Assembly: GCA_000787465.1 (NCBI GenBank)
Contig: JSYX01000533.1
Location: 1-24,814 of the forward strand
Source: Thermomucor indicae-seudaticae
Lineage: Eukaryota > Mucoromycota > Mucoromycetes > Mucorales > Lichtheimiaceae
Direction: 5' to 3'
DNA: 24,814 nt
Position 1 is the first letter of the stretch, and each line of letters begins with the position of its first letter. The translations under genes and the position numbers were made by a program. Shown in pieces: positions 1 through 10,524 of the stretch. Below the pieces are notes generated by a model. The model was not told the origin of the DNA and did no database searches. It worked only from the letters and a program-made list of their open reading frames with translations.

Positions 1-536
1 AAGTGTCAAAACTTTCTGCCCAACTGGCACCGGCGTTGTTCACCAAAACATCCAGATCTGTACGCAGCAAACAAGGACTGTCATCAGTCTTTTAGCTATC
101 TTCTTTTTTTTCCACTTTATACTTGCGGTCTTCGTGTTTTGGGAGCTCAGCAACAAGACGGTATACCTCCTCTAGCTTCTGCAGATCTGCTGGAATAGCA
201 ATACATTGTCCTGGTCCCTGTGCTGACAATTTCTTTGCAACCTGCGCCAGAGTTATCTTTGATATCAGAATGACACCTTTCTTATTTTCCCGTTAACAAT
301 GACAAACGCACTTTGTCGCAGGCTTCTGCAGAGCGACTGGTAATGTACACTTTTGCTCCGGCAGATACATAGCCCTATGATATTTTTATGTATCTCTTGG
401 ATAACTGCCCGAGGATCACTCTTATGGACTGAAATATGCTTACTGTAGCAATCATCTCTCCTATACCCCTTGAGCCACCGGTGACCAATACAACCTTGCC
501 CTTGATGTTAAACAGATTCTTAATATCTATTGCCAT
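1..536 (-). CDS. Short-chain dehydrogenase/reductase, RhlG-like (5' part, runs off window)
   Basis: This is an NAD(P)-dependent oxidoreductase of the classical SDR superfamily; the substrate cannot be told from this fragment. Exons read 536-444, 374-312, 241-127 and 57 to beyond base 1. The cofactor-binding glycine motif TGGSRGIG is at residues 19-26, and NNAG follows in the last visible exon, preceded by LDVLV. The wording around these motifs resembles fungal proteins annotated as 3-oxoacyl-ACP or RhlG-like reductases (from memory of the family). I start at 536 because the family usually begins close to the Rossmann fold; an in-frame extension to 599 looks like leader. The third intron (126-58) only keeps frame with a GC donor (GCAAGT). 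The C-terminal half with the YxxxK catalytic pair lies outside the window. Confidence 0.85.
58..126 (-). other. GC-AG intron in the SDR gene
   Basis: On the minus strand the exon ends GAC C, the intron begins GCAAGT and ends ACAG, and the next exon begins AT CTG GAT. This gives HLDVLVNNAG in frame. The nearby GT (two bases inside the intron) gives the wrong frame across the join. GCAAGT is the usual donor form of GC-AG introns. Confidence 0.75.
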
Positions 537-1560
537 GGCTGATTTAAAGGAGTAAAGAGCAAAGCAAAGGGCATGAGAAAAAAGTCGTAAAAGATACACT
601 GCTTAGTCATTGAAGATTCTGGTGCATAAAGAGCGGACTATAAGGTGTCTTCCCAACGTCCCATTCCTGAAACTGAACCGTAAAAAGAGGAAGAAGAATG
701 TATGTATAGAGGCACAGTATCATTGGATTCCGTTTTGTACCGGCATGATTCCGTTTGCTGGATGATTATTAAGTTCGAGAAATGCATGCTCTATAAAATA
801 GAGGCTATTTTCTGCACAAGTTCACCCTGCTTGACTTGAGCCCTCTTATTGCCAATGAGTTCATCAAGTAGGTTCTCCCGAGTTTTCAGATAGGGCGAAA
901 TCGAAAATAGACCACAAGACGAAGCTTGAACCTTTATAAACAGACTGATGTCTATGATAGTCTATGTACTGCCACGTATATGCAAGGCCATAGTGTCCAC
1001 GCTTATCCAGCTCTAATTGGCATGGCCAACGACGATCCGCAAGCGACAATGACCAGTCTGCTTTTGTGATACCGATATATTATACATATTCGACGATGGG
1101 AAGAAACGATTGGCATAGCCTAAATGACCAAATTTACTGGGCGTTATGATTTTTGGTCGACGGGGCTGAACGCCAAGTCTTGTTCCTGTGTTGCCATTGA
1201 GTCAAATGTAGAGTATTTTCCTTTCCTTGGACCAGTTGTGGTCGTTCTTCCTGCGGATTTATGCCATTTGACCAATATATGCGAACAAGTATATATTGTT
1301 CTCCAGACGGTATTCTCCACAGCATAAACCTTGAAGTTGCAGGAAATAACGGCTCTTTAAGGCGCATGTTTATTGAACGGAGTCAATGCTATACACGGCG
1401 GCCAGCATATCGGGACCGTGCTCCTATGTTAACACCTGATGAAGGACGAGGGCCTGTTCTGCTGTATCATGTATGAAATCACCTGAGTAACAGCAAGTCA
1501 CAAAAAAAGACATCTAAAACTGAAGCCTGCATCAAACTCGACAATAAGATAGACAACTTA
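537..1560. other. Intergenic region between divergent SDR and HIS4 genes
   Basis: About 1 kb separates the divergent starts. Only short overlapping ORFs on both strands occur here, with no recognisable domain or consistent splice structure. It should contain both promoters. A candidate general-control site is listed separately. A small perfect inverted repeat (CTCTAT-AAA-ATAGAG) with a TATAAAA core lies near 790-804. I see no RNA gene. Confidence 0.6.
1198..1204. promoter_or_regulatory. Candidate Gcn4/Cpc1 (bZIP) site TGAGTCA upstream of HIS4
   Basis: The heptamer TGAGTCA matches the TGASTCA consensus bound by Gcn4/Cpc1 in fungal general amino-acid control. It lies 357 bp upstream of the HIS4 ATG. 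HIS4 is a classic target of that control in yeast. A seven-base match can occur by chance, so this is inference from position. Confidence 0.4.
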
Positions 1561-4241
1561 ATGTTCATACCTTCGCTCGATCCGACATTCGGCTTGGAAA
1601 AGTCCCTAAAGGCAGCCGTGGGATACCTCGGCTCAGTACTTGTCGAAAACGCTTCTACTGGAGATGTCCAGGCACTCATTGCCGAGACTGGCTCAACATT
1701 TTACTGGGCTCGCGCCAGCAGTATGGACGACGCGATCGCCCTTTGGGATTCCGGTGTCTACAAGGTCGTCTTTCCGGCAGAGCAATACAAAGAGTTCCAG
1801 GAAGAGTTGAAAAGCATACCCGAGGATCGCCTTGCGATCGAAGGTAGCTTCTCCGCGTTGTCTCTGCTCGAGTCCCTTCCAGTGAAACCGTCAGTATATA
1901 TCGTGCAGTCGTCCCTGAGCGATGCCATAAATACAACATCCCTGCACGACTTTGCAAACTCTATCCGGAAGGATCTTTTGGCGCAAGGTGGCGAGCGTCG
2001 AGTGGTTGTTCAAACGGTGGACCAGATATCAGTGGACGTCATCGCTCAATTGCATAAGCTCAAATTGGACGTCCTTGTGTCTGCTAAACAGCTGACGACC
2101 TCATTGGATGAGGAGGAAGGAAAACTGAACATTGGCAAAGCCTTTTTGGCAACAGCGACGACGGATCGTCCAGACGGCCTGTTTACTACCATTGTTGTTG
2201 ACGAGCGCAACTCGGCACTTGGTCTAGTCTACTCGAGCACACAGAGCGTGTCAGAATCTTTGCGTACGGGTCAAGGGGTATATCAGAGCCGCAAACACGG
2301 CTTGTGGTACAAGGGTGCCATTTCGGGTGCTACTCAGACACTGGTTCGGATCGACTATGACTGTGATGGCGACACTTTACGGTTTGTGGTTCGCCAACAC
2401 GGCGCTGGTATGATTTGGATAACTGCTTTTGGAAGATTCAGGTGTGGCTAAGATGTTGTATACAGGTTTCTGCCACCTCAACACTCGAACATGCTTTGGT
2501 GCCGAGACCGGTCTTGGCGCACTCCAAAGCACTCTACAGAGCAGAAAAGAAAACGCGCCTGCGGGCTCTTACACTGCACGTCTGTTCAACGATCCAAAGC
2601 TGTTGCGGGCCAAAATCATGGAAGAGGCAGAAGAACTCTGTGAGGCTTCTACCAAGGACGATGTTGCTTGGGAGGCAGCTGACTTGATTTACTTTGCGTT
2701 GACAAAGTGTGTCGCCGCCGGTGTATCCCTAGAAGACATTGAAAAGAACCTAGACAAGAAGGCACGCAAAGTGACTCGTCGCCCAGGCAATGCTAAGCCA
2801 AAATGGGAAGACAAGCCCAAAGAGCAACCAAAGAATGAAGACGACAAGCCAGCAGTGCCCACTGGCAGAATTCAGATGAAGAAGTATTCGCTTGACAGCA
2901 TATCGCCAGCAAAGCGAAGCGAGCTTTTACTTCGCCCTATCATTGACTCTACGGAAATCATCAACCGCGTAACGCCAATTATGAAGGATGTCCGTGCGCG
3001 AGGCGATGCTGCGCTTATAGAGCTTACGGCCAAGTTTGATCGAGTTCAGCTTGAATGCCCAACCATCAAAGCACCATTCCCCGAATCCATGATGCAGCTG
3101 GACCCTGAAACGAAGGCAGCAATCGATCAGGCTTACGATAACATTTACAAGTTCCACGATGCACAGATGGACCGCGAAACGCTGGTCGTTGAGACCATGC
3201 CAGGTGTGGTGTGTACACGGTTTGCACGTCCTATTGAACGGGTTGGTCTGTATGTGCCAGGTGGCACTGCAGTTCTGCCTTCCACTACGCTTATGCTTGG
3301 TATTCCTGCCAAGGTTGCTGGTTGCTCACAGATCGTCATCGCGACTCCGCCTCGTGCTGACGGCACAGTCGTGCCTGAGGTCATGTATGTTGCTCACAAG
3401 ATTGGCGCGTCTCACGTCGTGATGGCTGGTGGTGCACAAGCTGTAGCAGCCATGGCTTACGGAACGCAGACGGTGCCCAAGGTCGACAAAATCTGCGGAC
3501 CTGGTAACCAGTATGTCACTGCAGCGAAAATGGTGGCTCAGAACGATACTTCCTGCCTTGTTTCGATCGATATGCCAGCTGGTCCGTCGGAAGTGCTCGT
3601 GGTTGCGGACCAGACCAGTAATCCTGCCTACGTTGCGTCGGATCTCTTGTCCCAGGCTGAACACGGTGTCGATTCGCAAGTTGTCTTGGTCGCTGTTGAC
3701 TTGACGGAAAGCGAATTGGCTGCGATTGAAGACGAGATCCACAACCAAGCCAGCCGTCTTCCACGCGTCGATATCGTGCGTCAGAGCATTCCAAAATCAT
3801 TTATCCTTCGGGTCAAGACTCTTGATGAAGCCGTTGCATTCTCGAATGATTACGCCCCAGAACACTTGATTTTGCACGTTGACGAAGCTGAGAAGCTCTT
3901 GCCCAAGATTATGCACGCTGGTAGTGTTTTTGTCGGACCATACTCACCCGAAAGGTACTGTGTGGAGAACTTTTCTGTAAAATCCGATTGCTAAACATTT
4001 ACTGTACTATAGCTGTGGTGATTACGCCTCTGGTACCAACCACACCCTCCCAACCTACGGCTATTCCCGTATGTACTCCGGTGTCAACACTCTCACTTTC
4101 GTTAAGCACATTACTTCGCAGCAGTTGACTGCTGATGGTCTTAACCGGCTCGGCGATACTGTGATGCGACTGGCCGAAATTGAAGGCCTTGAGGCTCACA
4201 GGAACGCAGTTGCTATCCGTATTGCGGATATTCGAAAGTAA
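1561..4241 (+). CDS. HIS4: HIS4 trifunctional histidine biosynthesis protein (HisI-HisE-HisD)
   Basis: One polypeptide for steps 2, 3 and 9-10 of histidine synthesis: phosphoribosyl-AMP cyclohydrolase, phosphoribosyl-ATP pyrophosphohydrolase and histidinol dehydrogenase. Exons 1561-2407, 2466-3954 and 4013-4241 join in frame to 854 residues, against about 800 in yeast. Residues 1-195 are the fungal N-terminal extension. The cyclohydrolase spans about 196-295, with [10 protein letters not shown] and the metal-binding DCDGD at about 267-271. The pyrophosphohydrolase spans about 301-395, with KIMEEAEEL and WEAADLIYF. Histidinol dehydrogenase runs from about 421 to the end, with [31 protein letters not shown] and APEHLIL. 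The second join restores [15 protein letters not shown]. All domains look intact. The ATG at 1561 is the first in a frame that reaches the conserved core. Confidence 0.97.
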
Positions 4242-4416
4242 AATTGTTCATAGATATTGCATAAATGCGCCTTCATTTGATGTTTTCGGAGATTCATGAT
4301 TTCATGCAAACCACATTATGACGAAAGCGTAAAATTACCAAAACCCTGATCAATCCTGCATTCGTTTGGCTGTTTTGGAGGGATAGTGCTTCTTTTTTTC
4401 CTTCATTGTTACGGGT

Positions 4417-6148
4417 ATGGCAGCAGACCAGGCAGAATTGAGAAACAGAGTACATGAGCAGACGCAGGGCGCCGTGACCATCGTGGGTAAGCTGGCACTG
4501 TTTCTTTGGGACTTGCATATCTGATATAACAATGTCCAATATTGCCAGTGCTCGGTGCATCCGGCGACCTGGCAGGGAAAAAGACATATCCGGCCATATT
4601 CAATCTTTTCAAGAATGGATATTTGCCAAAGAATACGCATATTACAGGATACGCGAGATCTGGACTGGAAAGAGAAGAATATGTCAAGCGAATTACAAAG
4701 CATATCAAGATCCAGAGCGATGAAGATAGGCAAAAAATGAATGCGTTTTTGGAGATGACAGATTATACGCAAGGAAAATATGACGATGACGAGTCGTGGA
4801 AGCGTCTGCACCAACATCTTTCAGAGATCGAGGAAAAACGTGGACTAAGGAAGGGTCAAAAGAACCGCATTTTCTACATGGCTTTACCGCCTTCTGTCTT
4901 TTTGCCTGTTGCCAGTGGACTTCGCAAGCATGTTTACAGTGCAGATGGACATAACTGTATCGTTGTTGAAAAGCCATTTGGCAAAGATCTGGAGACCTCC
5001 ACAGAGCTTGCAAAAAATCTCGGCGAATTGTTCAAGGAAGACGAGGTAAATGTAACATGGGGCGCGTGCGATTAGCTTGTATCGGTCTATAGCCTAACGA
5101 CACCCTTGATCATTCACTTCTTTAGATTTACCGTATTGATCATTATTTGGGCAAAGAAATGGTCAAGAACATCATGACGCTTCGATTCGCAAACATGTTC
5201 TTGTCGTCCATGTGGAGCCGGGATTGGATCCATAATATCCAGATCACGCTCAAGGAACCGTTTGGGACCGAAGGCCGAGGTGGCTATTTTGACGAGTTCA
5301 ATATTATACGAGACGTGATGCAGAATCGTAAGTTCGTTTTGCGATTTGTCTATTTGATCTATATTTCTCACGACGTTTGGGTGCATGTAGATTTGCTTCA
5401 GATCATGTCGCTTGTGGCTATGGAGAAGCCAAGCGGTAAAGATCCTGAATCGATACGAGATGCCAAAGTAAAACTGCTCCGATGTGTCAAACCCATCGAA
5501 CTCAAGGACACTCTTCTTGGCCAGTACGTAGCGAACCCCAGCAAGGGTAAGCCAGGCTACAAGGACGACGATACCGTGCCCAACGACAGTATCTGTCCGA
5601 CCTTTGCCAGTCTTGTCTTGTGGGTCGACAATGATCGATGGCGCGGCGTTCCTTTTATCCTCAAGGCCGGAAAAGCCCTGGATGTGGGCAAGGTCGAAGT
5701 CCGAATTCAGTTTAAAGATGTTCCTGCAGGATTATTCGAGGAAGCAACCCGCAATGAGCTTGTTGTGCGCGTTCAACCAAATGAAGCCATTTATTTCAAG
5801 TTCAATAATAAGAACCCGGGTCTGTCAAAACGGACCATTACCACAGACCTGGACCTGACCTACAAGGACCGATACAAGGACATGCGCATACCGGACGCTT
5901 ACGAGACACTCATTCTAGATATCCTTTGCAGTGACCATGCCAACTTCGTGCGTGATGACGAACTTGACGCTGCTTGGCGGATCTTTACGCCCTTGCTGCA
6001 CAAGATTGATGGTGAAAGAATCCAGCCTAAACCGTACGCTTACGGCACTCGTGGGCCTGATGAGCTGGACGCGTTTACACAGCGCTATGGGGTACAGCGT
6101 AAAATAGGCGTTCCCTATGAATGGCCCGTGCAAAGTGTTGCGAAGTAA
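4417..6148 (+). CDS. ZWF1: Glucose-6-phosphate 1-dehydrogenase
   Basis: Oxidises glucose 6-phosphate to 6-phosphogluconolactone with NADP+, the entry step of the oxidative pentose phosphate pathway in the cytosol and a main source of NADPH. Exons 4417-4486, 4549-5045, 5126-5327 and 5391-6148 give 508 residues, matching the usual fungal length of about 505. The dinucleotide-binding motif GASGDLA is at 26-32. The active-site signature RIDHYLGKE is at about 192-200. The stretch LKEPFGTEGRGGYFDE and the later RWRGVPFILKAGKAL are typical of the family. The first intron splits the codon just before the GASGDLA motif, and the join gives IVVLGASGDLA. The gene lies 175 bp downstream of HIS4 in the same direction. 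Nothing appears broken. Confidence 0.97.
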
Positions 6149-6881
6149 TAACAATAAAGTCGCACAGAATTCTAGTCATTCTCCCCCTCACTACGTTCAA
6201 TCTATCATTGTCTGCGCTTAAACAGAGGACGACATACCGTAGTGCTACCTTGGCATTAAATGCTTCTTCTAAAGATCTCTCGTAGCGATATCGCCTTTTC
6301 CTGGCCAACGGCGAAATCAAGCCCTGTAACCGTGGACCTTACCATGAATGGTAAAGACAAGACGTTCAGAAAGAGCGCAGAATCAGACTTGGGCGCCGAG
6401 GTGATGTCTCTCGGCATGAAACGCAGCGGTATCGTTCAATTTGAGTTGTGCTCCGGTTCCTGTTCAAAATGAATGGGATACTTTTCATGAAATGCTGGAT
6501 GGTTGTACATTTGTCGTGTATAGAACGAATTATGAAGGCTCAAACGGAAGAAAGGAATGATAAACAATGAATCGGTCGCGTCATATCGCGAGAAGCGATC
6601 GAGAGAACAAGTGATGAGTGGGTATGCCTACGTGACAGTCGAGGACTATCACACGCGCTGAGCATGGCTGGTTGAACAGGCTATTCCAGCGCAGTCTTTA
6701 ACCCACTTCTGCAGAGAAAGTCAATAAAACACGTCGTGATGGGAAACCAGACACGTACTCGTCGCGTATTTTTCGCGCGTCAGACGAGAACAAAATTTTC
6801 CTTGTCTGAATGGCGCATTGCCAGCGATTGCTTTTTTCTTTTCAGTATTGTGCAACATTTAATTTCTTATTACCAGCGTCT
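6149..6881. other. Intergenic region with promoter of the PIP-motif gene
   Basis: Between two same-direction genes. A 70-codon plus-strand ORF at 6260-6472 shows no recognisable family and no convincing splice partners. The right end is rich in CG-containing hexamers and carries the E2F-like site listed separately. A T-rich run ending in TTTTCAG just before 6856 looks like a splice acceptor, so a leader intron is possible. Confidence 0.5.
6771..6778 (+). promoter_or_regulatory. E2F/MBF-like site TTTCGCGC
   Basis: The octamer TTTCGCGC matches the classical E2F consensus (TTTSSCGC) and contains the CGCG core also bound by fungal MBF/SBF-type factors. It lies 111 bp upstream of the preferred ATG (6882), or 39 bp upstream of an alternative in-frame ATG (6810). 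Function is inferred from sequence and position only. Confidence 0.4.
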
Positions 6882-7664
6882 ATGAGTTCTCTAAGTGCCT
6901 TCGGCTTTACGATTCAAAAGGGACGTCCTGGCTCAAAAGAAAGCGAACAAAATGAACCTGTGGGCGTTTTGGCCTTGAAACAACGGAAGCACGGCCAGTC
7001 TACCGCTGTTCATGCAGCACCGGTGCCTTGGCTCATGCAATCATCTCCGGACCACAAAACGCACGCCGTGACGTCTTCTCAGGAGCCTACCGCGTCTAAA
7101 GCCAAGCAGACATTGCGTTCAGCACCAGCACGAAGAAATCAGCAGCGAAACGCGACCATTACCCAGTTCTTTACCACTCAACCTACCCGTAATAAAGCTC
7201 TTCCCTCAAATCACATGCAAGTTGATCACGAACAATGCCGACATGAAGAAAAAGAAACAACAAACACATGTGTCATTCGACGACGCATCTCAATTGAATC
7301 TATATGGTCTACACTTGTGGAAAACTACGGGTCACCCAGTAAGCCGTCGCAAAATGATACCATGTCTGTAGTACACATGCCACACGGTCGACGACGAAAG
7401 GCGTCATTTCAGGACGAGGACGAGTGTAAACGAAAGATAGTGAAAGTGGATGCAGAGCTCATTGCCGCTTTCGAGAGGATGGTCACGGGAAGTCCGCGGA
7501 TTATTCGCGATCCACCAGTATTTACTATGCAGAATGTCACAAAGAATCCTTATGAAGACGACGACGGTGAAGAAGATTTGAAACTTGTTGTCAGACATCC
7601 GATGACGGTGGAGGATTCATTAGCTCTGATTGAAACTATTATAGCAGAATTTACGATGTACTGA
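6882..7664 (+). CDS. Uncharacterised disordered protein with PCNA-binding-like (PIP) motif
   Basis: A single exon of 260 residues if translation starts at 6882; an in-frame ATG at 6810 would add 24 residues that look like spliced leader. I do not recognise the family. The protein is mostly low-complexity and charged, with many Q, S, R and K. Residues 90-97 read NATITQFF, close to the PIP-box pattern Q-x-x-[ILM]-x-x-F-F but with N in place of Q; basic and Q residues precede it (RRNQQR). A basic patch GRRRKAS lies further on, and the C-terminal third (ELIAAFERMV, then acidic EDDDGEED) may be folded. The E2F-like promoter element fits an S-phase or DNA-replication role, but that is inference. 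Codon pattern and length support a real gene. Confidence 0.65.
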   Translation: MSSLSAFGFTIQKGRPGSKESEQNEPVGVLALKQRKHGQSTAVHAAPVPWLMQSSPDHKTHAVTSSQEPTASKAKQTLRSAPARRNQQRNATITQFFTTQPTRNKALPSNHMQVDHEQCRHEEKETTNTCVIRRRISIESIWSTLVENYGSPSKPSQNDTMSVVHMPHGRRRKASFQDEDECKRKIVKVDAELIAAFERMVTGSPRIIRDPPVFTMQNVTKNPYEDDDGEEDLKLVVRHPMTVEDSLALIETIIAEFTMY

Positions 7665-7824
7665 ATTGGATACCTTGTGGGCAAAGTAAAGTTTATTGCG
7701 CAAAACAATGGCCAATGGGCGGAAAGTTCTACGCAGGGATCAATTGCTGTTGTACAACAAATTCGCCATGTGCATGCATGAGTGTTACGGTTGTTCTTTT
7801 TACCATGTGAAAGCAAGGTGTTCC

Positions 7825-8919
7825 TCAAAAATCGAAGCCCCAAATCTCGATGCCAAGGCACTCGAAGTCGGGCTGAGCCGCTAGAGGTTCGTTGTCGAAG
7901 GTAGGGCAAGTCTCTGTGTGACCATGCATCAAGTCATGGTGTATCCACAGGCCGACGCGGCCATCACTGACATTCAACAAAAGACTTGTCAGATGTCGCG
8001 CTAAACTTGTCAAGGAAAACAACTTACCCTCCACCAATGGAGATGTAATCGTAATCTGAATGCACAATGTAATCGTTTGCTTCGGTCCAATGGTGGACTC
8101 GCGGCTGATCATGGGGTTTCATCTTCCCGTCTACTTTCCAAAGGAAACTGTGTATATTTTTGTCAGCAAGGCAAATAAACATCTGCTCTCTCTTTGACCC
8201 TTACCATTCACCTGACCCGTAATACAGGTTTCGTACTTGCAACGATTCTGAGATATATGCACCAAATAGCTAAAATAAAAGCGGTTAGTTCTATCCAGCA
8301 ATGTTATTTCGCTTCGCCCAACCTCATCGCCCGTGGTCTGCACTACGAGGAGACATGGCCCAGTGTATCTACTAGTACGCTCGTACAATGTATGAAGGCT
8401 GCATCCATGCTGGTCAAGGCTGTACAGGAGAATCCATCGACATGAAACTGCAATCCTTACAGGCAAATAGGATCGAAGCTAGTAGAAAAAAGCGATTGGT
8501 AACTATCCGCTCTTTTGGGTTTATTTACTTTGCACACGTCTTACTTGTTCCGCCGTCGAAACATCGAGACAAGGCCATGTCTGCGGCGATCGGTGGAGTA
8601 GTTGAATCGGATAATTGTCATTCGATAGGACAGGTGAAGACGCTTCGGATGATGTGGATGGCAATTCAACGGAGAAGGATGGTGATTGTGATCGAAAGAG
8701 ATAGCTGCTTCTTCGTCGCCGTCTGCGTCTTCTCTGATCCTGTTGCAGCAATTGGCGGTTCAAGTCGCATGATGACGAACGAGGCAGTTTTGGACGCACA
8801 TTTCCAATGTGATAATAGAAGGTGGTACATTCAATGCACGACTTGTCCACCATCACATTCTCTTGCGGATGCGACGGGACGAGCCAGCAATCAGGTGTGG
8901 ATATCGGTGATGGTATCAT
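7825..8919 (-). CDS. OXR1: TLDc-domain oxidation resistance protein (OXR1-like)
   Basis: OXR1-family proteins protect against oxidative damage and, through the TLDc domain, can act on the V-ATPase; yeast Oxr1 is the best known fungal member. Exons 8919-8545, 8478-8323, 8269-8205, 8147-8028 and 7966-7825 join in frame to 285 residues. The TLDc domain covers about residues 104-285: LLYSLDQHGCSLHTLY, LFGAYISE, YYGSGECFLWK, and the C-terminal GLWIHHDLMHGHTETC then GIEIWGFDF. The first 100 residues are not conserved in the family and contain eight consecutive arginines (63-70). The start at 8919 is the likeliest ATG; an in-frame extension reaches 9069 but is pyrimidine-rich and leader-like. The second donor (GAG then GTTGGG) is unusual but frame and homology require it. 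Confidence 0.9.
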
Positions 8920-9405
8920 CCGAAAGAGGAGTTCACGAGGGAAAAAGAGAAAACAAAAATCGAGGGTGACAAGAGAGAAAAATGAAACAAACATGGCTTT
9001 TTTGTACATTTTGAACAAAGATGTGCGTTGCACTTTCGCGTGGGAACTGAGGCACAGAGACCAGCCCACGAGGGAAAAAAGAGGTCATACAGAGACACAC
9101 CATATGTCAATGTTCGGGAAAACGTAAACATCATTCGCCACATCCAAGCACGGGCACCTTACTATGCAACACAAATTCATAGTTGAACTTATCCAGTAAG
9201 CCCAATCGGCTGGTCCATTACAAGAAACTAACCAAAACCATTCATCTATCGGCTTATCGCACCTCAAGGAAGTTCGCAGAAGCGCAATGCCACGATTAAT
9301 TGTACAGGTTTATATGAACTTTGCAGTGATATACAAAAGATGTGGCGCAGAGAAAACAACATGAATTTACGCAAAAGAGATAGGATAATTTGCACCAGAG
9401 AGAAT
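8920..9405. other. Gap between OXR1-like start and the upstream minus-strand gene
   Basis: Holds the presumed promoter and pyrimidine-rich leader of the OXR1-like gene (read on the minus strand) and the 3' flank of the gene ending at 9406. Short ORFs on both strands have no family resemblance. I see no RNA gene or repeat. Confidence 0.5.
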
Positions 9406-10254
9406 TCAGAATATGCGGTCGGTCCATCTGTCATTTTGCTTCAATCGATCATTTACACTTACCCTGTACGTCCCCAAGAGCAGCCACTGGGGTGATCGCC
9501 AGGGCTCAATTTGAAGGAAAACCCATATGTCCCACCCATACCCCCGCCGTTTAGGCCCACACTCCCCAAAGTGAAGAGGGGAAAACCTAGGATCATCATT
9601 GGAATTTGCATTAATACATGATCATCAAACAGAAAGAACGTACCATCACGCGGCTTGGCCCTTGCCGTAAAACACACCTTATTGCGTCAATAAAAGACTT
9701 TCGTTGTCTGCCTTGCGAGTAGGAGTAGCACTGGTTAAAAGTCTTGCGCGGAAGGGGAACAAACATCTCGGAAATTGCAAGAATCTTCACAGACGGACCC
9801 TTGTCGATGATATGATCAGTACAGTCATATGGCGTTTTAAAGAGTGTTGAGTCACGTATATCGAGAAAAGAGAAGATATTCTGAATATTGAATGAACGCC
9901 GTCTGTTTAGATATCTAACTTGGCCGAGACAGCTTACGTGGCATGATTCACGTACCTTAAAAAGAAAGAATCTGGAACTTTAGGATGATACACCGACCCG
10001 TTCATCATATTGACAAGAGATGTTGAATATTGGTCATACTCGGTGGGAACATCTTTTACCCAAACAGCCAAATGAAAAAATTGAATTCCTGCAAAAGGTT
10101 TGTCACCAACAACGCCAAAAGACTTTCTTTCATGAGAGCAAAACAGACGGCAAAACCCAGTATCTTTTCGTAAAGTCAGGTGGTCCGCGGAGCAGTTATC
10201 AATATGTTTCATAGAGTTGTTTTCAGGTTCCTTTAAGGAGTCGCCTGTTGACAT
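9406..10254 (-). CDS. Unrecognised three-exon protein, about 234 residues
   Basis: Exons 10254-9956, 9902-9678 and 9586-9406 join with one continuous frame. The first donor (AAG then GTACGTG) and second donor (AAG then GTGTGTT) are strong, and the first intron has a TCTAAAC branch-like sequence near its CAG acceptor. I do not recognise the family. There is no signal peptide or clear membrane span. Segments that look conserved-protein-like are FHLAVWVKDVPTEYDQYS, SFLDIRDSTLFKTPYD, KILAISEMFVPLPRKTFNQ and the tryptophan-rich GYGWDIWVFLQIEPWRSPQW near the C-terminus. A further strong donor-like site (AGG then GTAAGTG) lies in the last exon, so the true C-terminus may be spliced further. The start at 10254 is the weakest part of the model. 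Confidence 0.55.
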
Positions 10255-10280
10255 TTATTCGAGTGGTTAGTCTTCTGTTT

Positions 10281-10524
10281 ATGATAGCGTCGAATAAAAA
10301 TGAAGACACCGAGCAGGAAACGACCATGTTTCCGCTGCCATTTGAGTCGTGGAATTGGAAGGCTTCACAAGTTCGGCTGATTGAGAATTATCTTTCAAGC
10401 ACAAGCTCTTCGTTTCCTTGAACGACTTACATGTAGATGAGCCGTGACGTCAAGTGAAGAAACAGAATCGGACTTTGAATATGGAAGTAGCTGGTTCACT
10501 GTTTGGCGCAAAACACACAAGTAA
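10281..10524 (+). CDS. Doubtful small gene, 66 residues, needs a 43-nt intron
   Basis: Two open stretches lie between divergent genes: 10281-10411 begins ATG and reads an acidic then tryptophan-rich peptide (LPFESWNWKASQVRLIENYL), and 10455-10524 reads EETESDFEYGSSWFTVWRK to a TAA. They are in different frames and only join if 10412-10454 (GT...AAG) is removed, which is short for a fungal intron. The amino-acid make-up looks protein-like, and better than the opposite strand. Against it, a perfect CRE site lies inside the proposed intron and the space is expected to hold two promoters. It could instead be a decayed gene. Confidence 0.25.
10445..10452. promoter_or_regulatory. Perfect CRE palindrome TGACGTCA upstream of PSST gene
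   Basis: The eight-base cAMP-response element TGACGTCA (bound by ATF/CREB bZIP factors) lies 151 bp upstream of the PSST/NDUFS7 start and 190 bp from the divergent gene start at 10254. Exact palindromes of this length are expected rarely by chance in 25 kb; a second copy is in front of the PKA gene. Confidence 0.45.

Noticed and set aside
1124..1476. Overlapping short ORFs on both strands upstream of HIS4
   Set aside because: No family resemblance, no splice path into HIS4, and the HIS4 frame is complete from 1561.
6260..6472. 70-codon plus-strand ORF after G6PDH
   Set aside because: Starts just after the G6PDH 3' end, no recognisable motif and no supporting splice sites; length is within chance.
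10020..10214. 64-codon plus-strand ORF opposite the unrecognised minus-strand gene
   Set aside because: The minus strand gives a longer, multi-exon reading with good splice sites; the plus ORF is best seen as its shadow.
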